Shown: piece after piece, positions 58,542-64,000 of the stretch | How the letters are laid out: the number at the start of each line of letters is the position of its first letter | Position numbering within the stretch: the stretch's first letter is position 1 | Source of the DNA: Clostridiales bacterium | Lineage (GTDB): Bacteria; Bacillota; Clostridia; Christensenellales; Aristaeellaceae | Assembly (NCBI GenBank): GCA_017569285.1 | Contig: CP069419.1 | Coordinates: 1,054,001-1,118,000 of the forward strand | Direction: 5' to 3' | DNA: 64,000 nucleotides | Position numbers and translations under genes: made by a program | The notes under the pieces: model-generated | The model's input: only the letters and a program-made list of their open reading frames with translations | Told to the model about the DNA's origin: nothing | The model's database searches: none

Positions 58542-59555
58542 TCATTCAAAATCACTCACGAACACCATATCCGTGCGGATATCCCAGGGATCCGACAGGC
58601 GGATATCGAAAAGCCGCCCGCCGCGCAGGCGCTCCCGGTCATGCCCCGGATCGTTTTCCCGGGTGCCGTAGGCGTCGTAGCCGATGCTCCCGTCAAATCC
58701 CATATGGATACCGGCATAAACACCGTCAAAGGTGTTGATGTGGTCATGGCCCGCAAACATCGCTTTCACGTCGCCCCGCTGGAACGCGGCGGCGAAGATT
58801 CCGGAATTGATATCCGATGCGCTCACACGCTCGTTGTATTCACCCCGCAGCTGGGTGCGGCCGGCGTTGCGCAGCATCGCGTGGAATTCAATCAGGGGAA
58901 TATGGAACATCATCAGGGACGGGATTTTCCGCCCGCACAGCCGTTCCAGCTCCACCGATGTGTTCCAGTACCACATCACCTGCTCAAACCGGATAAAGTC
59001 ATAATCCGAATAGGATACGATCGGGCTGGGCATCAGCACGTCCCAGTACAGGTCACCGGGATAATCCAGGGGAACAGTCTGGGTTTTGAAATCCTGCTGG
59101 GAATCGATTCCCCACACGCCGAAGACCGGTTCGTCCTTTTCGTTCAGGATCGGCAGGAAATAGTTTCCGGAGCCCGGCAGTTCCTCCGGCCCGGCCTTGG
59201 AAACGCACCAGGGATACGATTCGTAAACGGCCTCCTGTTCTTTTTTGGACACCTCCGGCGTCTGGTCATGGTTGCCGAACACATGGGCCCAGGGGATACG
59301 GCGCTTCTCCATGGGAGATACCAGTTCCGCCAGCTGCTGCTCGAACATTTCCTTACAGGTAAAGCCGGCAACATTGTCGCCGTTCAGCAGCACCAGGTCC
59401 GGTTTTGTGGCGTCGATCAGGGTTTCCATGGCACGGACGGTGCGTGCTCCCTGGGCGGGTTTGTGGTGGGCGTCGCTCATCATCAGGATGCGGTATCCCC
59501 CGTCCTTCCGGAAACGGAGGGGATGTTTGGTCTGAAAGGCATCCGGCAGGGGCAT
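58542..59555 (-). CDS. Calcineurin-like metallophosphoesterase
   Basis: The protein has 337 residues from the ATG at 59555 behind GAAAGGAAG. The metal-binding motifs are all present: ILMMSDAHHK (D-x-H), LLNGDNVAG (GD), HVFGNHDQT (GNHD), MMFHIPLIEF (H) and MFAGHDHINTF (GHxH). The closest architecture is the purple-acid-phosphatase-like group (Dcr2/ICC type) often encoded in sugar loci of gut Firmicutes. No signal peptide. It follows the ABC binding-protein gene. Confidence 0.9.
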   Translation of the reverse strand: MPLPDAFQTKHPLRFRKDGGYRILMMSDAHHKPAQGARTVRAMETLIDATKPDLVLLNGDNVAGFTCKEMFEQQLAELVSPMEKRRIPWAHVFGNHDQTPEVSKKEQEAVYESYPWCVSKAGPEELPGSGNYFLPILNEKDEPVFGVWGIDSQQDFKTQTVPLDYPGDLYWDVLMPSPIVSYSDYDFIRFEQVMWYWNTSVELERLCGRKIPSLMMFHIPLIEFHAMLRNAGRTQLRGEYNERVSASDINSGIFAAAFQRGDVKAMFAGHDHINTFDGVYAGIHMGFDGSIGYDAYGTRENDPGHDRERLRGGRLFDIRLSDPWDIRTDMVFVSDFE

Positions 59556-59598
59556 ATGTGTGCTTCCTTTCTGCCGGTTTCCCGGCATGCATTGACAG

Positions 59599-59674
59599 CG
59601 GGGCCGCCGCAAAGACGGCCCCGCCGAAACAGGTTATTCAGTTGCCGGGGCAGCCGCCCGCAGGCAGGCTGCCC
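59599..59674 (-). terminator. Two GC-rich hairpins after the binding-protein gene
   Basis: CGGGGCCG (59599-59606) pairs with 59616-59623, and GGGCAGCC (59648-59655) pairs with 59667-59674. There is no T-run on the reverse strand. They probably stabilise the 3' end of the abundant binding-protein mRNA or partly stop transcription before the metallophosphoesterase gene. Confidence 0.5.
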
Positions 59675-59710
59675 GGCCGGCCGGGCCGTGTTCAGCGGTC
59701 ACGGCTTTCA

Positions 59711-61300
59711 TCAGCGGGAATGATACCACTCGTTGGCTTCTTCAGTGATCTTCGCGCCGCCCATTTCGTTCCACTGCTTCACGAAGTCATCGAAAGCGTC
59801 CACGGGCTTTTCGCCGGTGATGATCTGCACATAGGTCATCTTGCGCAGGGTTTCCAGGCTCTCCCAGTACTGGGGCTGGGAAGCGGTGGTGATGGGCAGC
59901 TTGGTGTTGGAGTATCCGCCGGTGCGGAACTGCGGCAGCGTCTTGCCCCAGTTCCACTGCGCGGGCTTCACCTTCATGGCGAAGTAGGGATTCTGCAGGG
60001 TGTTGAACATATTGGTGTGGGTGCCTTCATCCGCGCGGGTATGGCCTTCCTTCGGGATATAGCCCAGCAGGTCGTCATAGTCATACTGGTCGGATTCCAG
60101 GTCCCAGTTCCAGATCTTCAGCCAGGTGTCGAAATCGGAACCGATGGTGTTGATGATCTCCAGGATGCGGGCCACCTTGGCGGGCTGATCGGCCAGCTTG
60201 TAGCTGAACACGATGGCTTCGGAAGTGGTCAGGCCCCAGCTCTCGCCGCCCTGCTTTCCGTCCGGGCCGGTGGGGTTGTAGCCGATGATCATCTTGTCAT
60301 AGCCCAGGCCTTCGGTCGCCGCGAAGGTCCGCATGGTGCGGCCGTACTGGAAGTTGCCGCCCTCGCCGGTTTCCTCGTTCTTGGGTCCGTCGAAGTCAGG
60401 AGCCAGGTGATAGTAGGCGCCGGAGGAGGAGAAGCCGATCTGGCCGTTTTCAAACGGAACGGACAGGGCCCAGTAGCCGCCCTGGTTTTCGCCGGTGATG
60501 AATTCGGGGTCAATCAGCTTGTCGGCATACCACTTGGCCAGCAGCGTCAGGGCGTCCTTCATGCCGGGATACACAGCGCCGAACACCAGGTTGCCTTCCC
60601 CGTCATCCACCCAGCGGTCCGGCAGCGCGCCGAAAGCGCCGAAGATGGGGTTCATACCGGTGTTGCTCAGGGCGTAGGTGTCCTTCTCGCCGTTGCCGTC
60701 CGGGTCTTCATTGGCGAACTTGTAGAACACTTCTTCACATTCTTCCAGGGTCATGGGCACTTTGCCGTCGGTGTAACCGAACTTGGCCAGCCAGTCTGCA
60801 CGCCAGAAGGGTGCGTAGTTGAAGTAACCGTCGCCGTTCACGCGGGGCAGGCCGTAGTTCTTTCCGTTGTAGGAAACGTTGCTGAAGCACTCCGGATCAT
60901 ATTCGATCAGCCATTTATAGCTTTCCGGCATGCACTGCTGGATCACTTCCAGGGGCAGCTCCATGGCAACGCCCTGCTTGACCCACTTGGAGAACTGCGA
61001 GGCGTCCTGCAGCATGAACACGTCCGGCACTTCGCCGCCCGCGATACGCGCGGTCAGCAGCTCGTCGTAGTTCTCACGCTCGATGAACCAGACGTCCAGG
61101 TCCACATTGAACTTTTCTTCCAGCCAGGCAACGACCGTATCGCCCTCCGGGATGGCGTCGGTATCATGACCGGCCAGCCACGCGATGGTGATCTTCTCGT
61201 CCGGGTTGGACACGTATTTGCTCAGGTCCACATCCGCCAGCGCGCTTACGCAGCTGATGCAAAGGACCAGAGCCAGGAGCAGGGCAAGACCTTTTTTCAT
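59711..61300 (-). CDS. Sugar ABC importer, extracellular binding protein (LplA type)
   Basis: The protein has 529 residues. GGAGG precedes the ATG. The signal sequence MKKGLALLLALVLCISCVSALAD contains cysteines, but none has a clear lipobox, so anchoring is uncertain. The mature part is a large bilobed solute-binding protein: ITIAWLAGHDTDA, GGEVPDVFMLQDASQFSKWVKQG, GYFNYAPFWRADWLAKFGYTDGKVPMTLEE and DPDGNGEKDTYAL (a calcium-loop-like motif). The LplA/YtcQ group binds oligosaccharides from complex plant or host glycans. It is third in the importer operon, after two permeases. Confidence 0.92.
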   Translation of the reverse strand: MKKGLALLLALVLCISCVSALADVDLSKYVSNPDEKITIAWLAGHDTDAIPEGDTVVAWLEEKFNVDLDVWFIERENYDELLTARIAGGEVPDVFMLQDASQFSKWVKQGVAMELPLEVIQQCMPESYKWLIEYDPECFSNVSYNGKNYGLPRVNGDGYFNYAPFWRADWLAKFGYTDGKVPMTLEECEEVFYKFANEDPDGNGEKDTYALSNTGMNPIFGAFGALPDRWVDDGEGNLVFGAVYPGMKDALTLLAKWYADKLIDPEFITGENQGGYWALSVPFENGQIGFSSSGAYYHLAPDFDGPKNEETGEGGNFQYGRTMRTFAATEGLGYDKMIIGYNPTGPDGKQGGESWGLTTSEAIVFSYKLADQPAKVARILEIINTIGSDFDTWLKIWNWDLESDQYDYDDLLGYIPKEGHTRADEGTHTNMFNTLQNPYFAMKVKPAQWNWGKTLPQFRTGGYSNTKLPITTASQPQYWESLETLRKMTYVQIITGEKPVDAFDDFVKQWNEMGGAKITEEANEWYHSR

Positions 61301-61362
61301 GGGAATACCTCCTTCAATTTATCTAATCAGGGATAGCCCCCTGATCGGGTACGGTTTGGGAA

Positions 61363-62286
61363 TCAGCCCTTGAGGGAGCCGATCAGTACGCCCTTCACGA
61401 AATACTTCTGCAGGAAGGGGTACACGCAGAGGATCGGGACGGTAGCCAGCATGATCGACGCGGCGCGAAGGGTCACGATATCCGTATCGGTCGTGTTGGC
61501 CACAGCCTCGCTCGCGGCGGTCATTTCCTTGGAGTCCGTCAGGATGATGCGGCGCAGCACCACCTGCAGCACAAATTTATTGGGATCGGTGATGTAAAGC
61601 AGGCAGTTGAAGTACGCGTTCCAGTTGCTCACGATAACCCACAGGCTGATCGTGGCCAGGATCGGGCCGCTCAGCGGCAGCATGATCCGCCACAGCACCT
61701 GCCAGCTGTTGGCCCCGTCAATGGTGGCCGCCTCCTCCAGGTCGTTCGGCAGGGACATAAAATAGTTGCGTGCGATGATCACGTGGGAGGTGCTGATGCA
61801 GTGCGGCAGGATGATGGCGAAGAAGCTGTTCCGCATCTTCAGGGTATTGTTCACCAGCAGGTACGTGGGAATCATGCCGCCGGATACAAACATGGTCACC
61901 AGGATGATGGATGTAAACAGCCCGCGCAGGGGCAGATCCCTCTTGGAGAGGGGATAGGCGGACAGCACCACGCCCGTAATGGAACATGCCCAGCCCAGGA
62001 AGCATACGATCAGGGTGTTTTTGTATCCGCTCCACAGGAAGTTCGCGCTGAGCATGTGCCTGTAGGCGTCAGTGGAGAATTTCTGGGGCCACAGCCGGAA
62101 TCCCGCTGCGGAGGCAAAATCCGGCGTGGTGAAGGAATTCACCAGTACATGCCAATAGGGATAAAGGAAGGTAATGCTGAGCAGGGCGAAAAAGATCACC
62201 AGGAACGCCTGGAAATACGGCTCACCCTTGCTTTCATATATCCGGTGCTTCTTCCGCTTCGGAGCCGCCGTGGCAACAGTGCTCAT
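61363..62286 (-). CDS. Sugar ABC importer, permease (LplC/YtcP type)
   Basis: A 307-residue membrane protein with six predicted segments. The cytoplasmic EAA loop is LPNDLEEAATIDGANSWQVLWRIMLPLSGP. The N-terminal FFALLSITFLYPYWHVLVNSFTTPDFA and the C-terminal KYFVKGVLIGSLKG are typical of the LplC group. It is 13 bases from the other permease. No ATPase gene lies in the window. These transporters normally share a distant MsmK-like ATPase. Confidence 0.94.
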   Translation of the reverse strand: MSTVATAAPKRKKHRIYESKGEPYFQAFLVIFFALLSITFLYPYWHVLVNSFTTPDFASAAGFRLWPQKFSTDAYRHMLSANFLWSGYKNTLIVCFLGWACSITGVVLSAYPLSKRDLPLRGLFTSIILVTMFVSGGMIPTYLLVNNTLKMRNSFFAIILPHCISTSHVIIARNYFMSLPNDLEEAATIDGANSWQVLWRIMLPLSGPILATISLWVIVSNWNAYFNCLLYITDPNKFVLQVVLRRIILTDSKEMTAASEAVANTTDTDIVTLRAASIMLATVPILCVYPFLQKYFVKGVLIGSLKG

Positions 62287-62299
62287 TCTGCTTCCCTCC

Positions 62300-63241
62300 T
62301 TACCAAAGGCCGTATTCGTTGATACGCTTGGAGATGAAATTGGCGCTCAGCACCAGCACCAGGGAAATGATATTGCGGAACAGCTCCACAGCTGTGGCAT
62401 ATCCGTAATCCAGGTTTTTCACGCCCTGGCGGTAAATAAACGTTCCCAGGACGTCGCCGACACCCAGGACCGCGTCGTTCAGCAGGTTGAAGATCTGGTC
62501 AAAATCATCCTCCACCAGGCTGCCCATGTTCAGGATCAGCATGATGGTCACCACCGGGGCGATGCCGGGCAGCGTCACATGCCAGATCCGGCCCCACCGG
62601 CCGCATCCGTCCACCCGTGCCGCGTCATACAGTTCCTCGTTGACGCCGCCCAGGGCGGCCAGGTACACGATGGAACCCCAGCCGATACCCTTCCAGATGC
62701 CGGTCACCACCAGCGTTCCCCGGAAATACTTGGGATCGCCCAGGAAATAGATGCTTTCCATGCCCATGGATTTGAGCAGCGTGTTCACCGGACCGCGGGT
62801 TGGGGAAAGAATGACCATGAAGATACCGGTCAAGATAACCCAGGAGATGAAATGCGGCAGGTAGCTCAGGGACTGGACCACCCGCTTGTATTTCTGCCCC
62901 CGCAGCTCGTTGAGCATCAGGGCCAGGATGATGGGTGCGGGGAAGCCGAACAGGAATTTCAGTCCGGCAATAATAATGGTATTCTGGAATACATTCCAGA
63001 AGTTATTGCTGTTGAAAAGCCGGTTGAAGTTGTCCAGGCCGACCCACGGGCTTCCCGTGATGCCCTTGAGCAGCTGGAATTCCTTGAAAGCCAGCGTGAC
63101 GCCGTACAGGGGGCCGTACTTGAACAGCAGGTACCAGAGGATCACCGGGATGATCATCATAAGATGAAGCTTATGCTTTTTTACCCGCCGCAGGAAGGAA
63201 CGCCGTTTTTTGAACCGGTCTGTCTGAACTGAAACCGTCAC
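62300..63241 (-). CDS. Sugar ABC importer, permease (LplB/YteP type)
   Basis: A 313-residue membrane protein with six segments. Its EAA loop is GGVNEELYDAARVDGCGRWGRIWHVTLPGIAPV. MMIIPVILWYLLFKYGPLYGVTLAFKEF near the N-terminus and VLSANFISKRINEYGLW at the end are diagnostic of LplB-type permeases. It is the first gene of the importer operon, behind GAAAGGAGG, with a well-formed promoter about 80 bases upstream. Confidence 0.94.
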   Translation of the reverse strand: MTVSVQTDRFKKRRSFLRRVKKHKLHLMMIIPVILWYLLFKYGPLYGVTLAFKEFQLLKGITGSPWVGLDNFNRLFNSNNFWNVFQNTIIIAGLKFLFGFPAPIILALMLNELRGQKYKRVVQSLSYLPHFISWVILTGIFMVILSPTRGPVNTLLKSMGMESIYFLGDPKYFRGTLVVTGIWKGIGWGSIVYLAALGGVNEELYDAARVDGCGRWGRIWHVTLPGIAPVVTIMLILNMGSLVEDDFDQIFNLLNDAVLGVGDVLGTFIYRQGVKNLDYGYATAVELFRNIISLVLVLSANFISKRINEYGLW

Positions 63242-63318
63242 GGCCGTTACCTCCTTTCATCATTTAGATTTGGGATCCGGATCACGTCTTCTGTTTTTTG
63301 CCTCGTTCTGATACTCAA

Positions 63319-63369
63319 AGCATAGCAATCATGTCTGAAATTGACAAGTTAAAACATCTGATGTTGACA
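63319..63369 (-). promoter_or_regulatory. Promoter and probable activator site of the importer operon
   Basis: On the reverse strand TTGTCA (63342-63347), a 17-base spacer and TATGCT (63319-63324) form a promoter. Just upstream is the palindrome AACATC-T-GATGTT (63353-63365), and TTGACA on the forward strand recurs at 63341 and 63364. The placement upstream of -35 suits an activator such as the AraC protein of this locus. Confidence 0.55.
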
Positions 63370-63531
63370 CCAATTTTATGATATTTGTCCATTTTTAAAC
63401 CAGATTATACATTTTTAAGCGTCTTTTTTTATGATTTGCACACCATTTTCCTGATATCGGCTTTACACGCGCAGGGGAATACTATAAGATGAAGTCAATC
63501 AGAAAACGCTTATGGAAAGGCGGTCATACCC

Positions 63532-64000
63532 ATGCCGGGATATCAGCATTTCGATCCATGGAATATGGCGAAACTGGCGCACCATTACCTCACCAGCATG
63601 GTCGATGAAAAAAACGGATATCTGCCCTACTGGCTGATTCTGCCGAACCAGAAACCGGCGGAAGCGGCCCATTGCCGCGTGGACGACGCGGAACTGGTCG
63701 GCTCCTGGTACGAGGGGCTGGACAGCGCGATGCAGGTCCTGGGCACCGAGGAGGGAAAGGAAGTGCTGGCGGGATTTGAGGCTTTCCTGCGCGACAGCTG
63801 GGGGCCGAAGGGCCTGCGCTATCACCGGCCTTATCCCTGGACGCACACCATGCACGCCTCTTTCCACGAGATGGGCTATATCCTCCCGGCCCTGAACCGC
63901 ATTCTCCGCAAAAATCCCGGGGATCAGGAAATGGAAACCCGGATTTCGGGCCTGATCCACGGAATGCGTTCCCTGGTTATCGAGCGGAAGGTACGGACAT
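63532..64000 (+). CDS. Divergent glycan-locus gene, cut by the window end
   Basis: The first 156 codons start at the ATG at 63532 behind GGAAAGG. They read MPGYQHFDPWNMAKLAHHYL, then TSMVDEKNGYLPYWLILPNQ and YHRPYPWTHTMHASFHEMGY. There is no signal peptide. The helical pattern with W/H-rich loops suggests another (alpha/alpha)6-type carbohydrate-active enzyme or a DUF of such loci, but the C-terminus is missing. It is divergent from the LplABC-type importer and so likely belongs to the same regulon. Confidence 0.75.
   Translation, partial: MPGYQHFDPWNMAKLAHHYLTSMVDEKNGYLPYWLILPNQKPAEAAHCRVDDAELVGSWYEGLDSAMQVLGTEEGKEVLAGFEAFLRDSWGPKGLRYHRPYPWTHTMHASFHEMGYILPALNRILRKNPGDQEMETRISGLIHGMRSLVIERKVRT

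Noticed and set aside
59405-61336. 643-codon forward ORF
   Set aside because: It is the antisense shadow of the ABC binding-protein gene; its sequence has no recognisable domain.

Overview
The window looks like a chromosomal segment of a Clostridia-type Bacillota, probably a gut or rumen anaerobe. The signs are strong AGGAGG ribosome-binding sites, many short Gram-positive signal peptides, a lysine/arginine-poor codon-rich GC background from about 20 kb onward, DUF1836, DUF4317 and DUF6061-like proteins, and a LplABC-type sugar ABC transporter. No rRNA or complete tRNA gene is present, so the species cannot be named from the sequence.

Left part (1-20.3 kb) is accessory DNA. Two related modules lie here, 0.2-3.8 kb and 9.1-12.8 kb. 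Each has an exported SH3-like protein, then a copy of a short repeat element with a decanucleotide repeat and a divergent small ORF, then a small exported protein, then the inward-facing tail of a wall-hydrolase-like gene. In the second module an IS4-superfamily insertion sequence sits between the repeat element and the exported gene. Between the modules are a TetR-controlled oleate hydratase and more exported proteins. Then come glutaminase (glsA) and an island region bounded by three copies of a tRNA 3' end (15.18, 19.80 and 20.15 kb). Clusters of a TTCTAAT heptamer lie beside each copy. The island carries nitroreductase, MarR, SGNH hydrolase and DUF1836 genes plus several gene remnants. A hairpin-rich stretch without coding capacity lies between the last two copies.

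Middle part (20.3-34 kb): a LysR regulator stands divergent to a redox operon (exported flavodoxin, exported tandem cyclophilin-like protein, iron alcohol dehydrogenase, FMN oxidoreductase, lipoprotein-like alpha/beta hydrolase). A TetR / FMN-oxidoreductase operon follows on the other strand. After it comes a run of housekeeping-like orphan genes: DUF4317, GNAT, LigT-like phosphoesterase, DUF402, and two ATC-hydrolase family genes, one broken by an in-frame TAG.

34.1-45.8 kb is a vitamin B12 region. Nine tightly overlapping genes (cobD, cobQ, cbiB, a Cys-rich small protein, cobT, cobU, cobS, a P-loop-less CobU-like protein, cobC) complete the corrinoid from cobyrinic acid diamide and attach the lower ligand. 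A convergent BtuFCD-type importer is preceded by a cobalamin riboswitch. A homocysteine methyltransferase lies just beyond it. No corrin-ring genes are present, so uptake plus salvage is the likely lifestyle.

45.8-64 kb is a glycan-use locus: (alpha/alpha)6 enzyme, GH130, MGH1/GH63-like, GH36, GH127, a membrane-bound AraC regulator, YhhN protein, metallophosphoesterase, and a LplABC-type importer transcribed toward them. A further gene runs off the right end.
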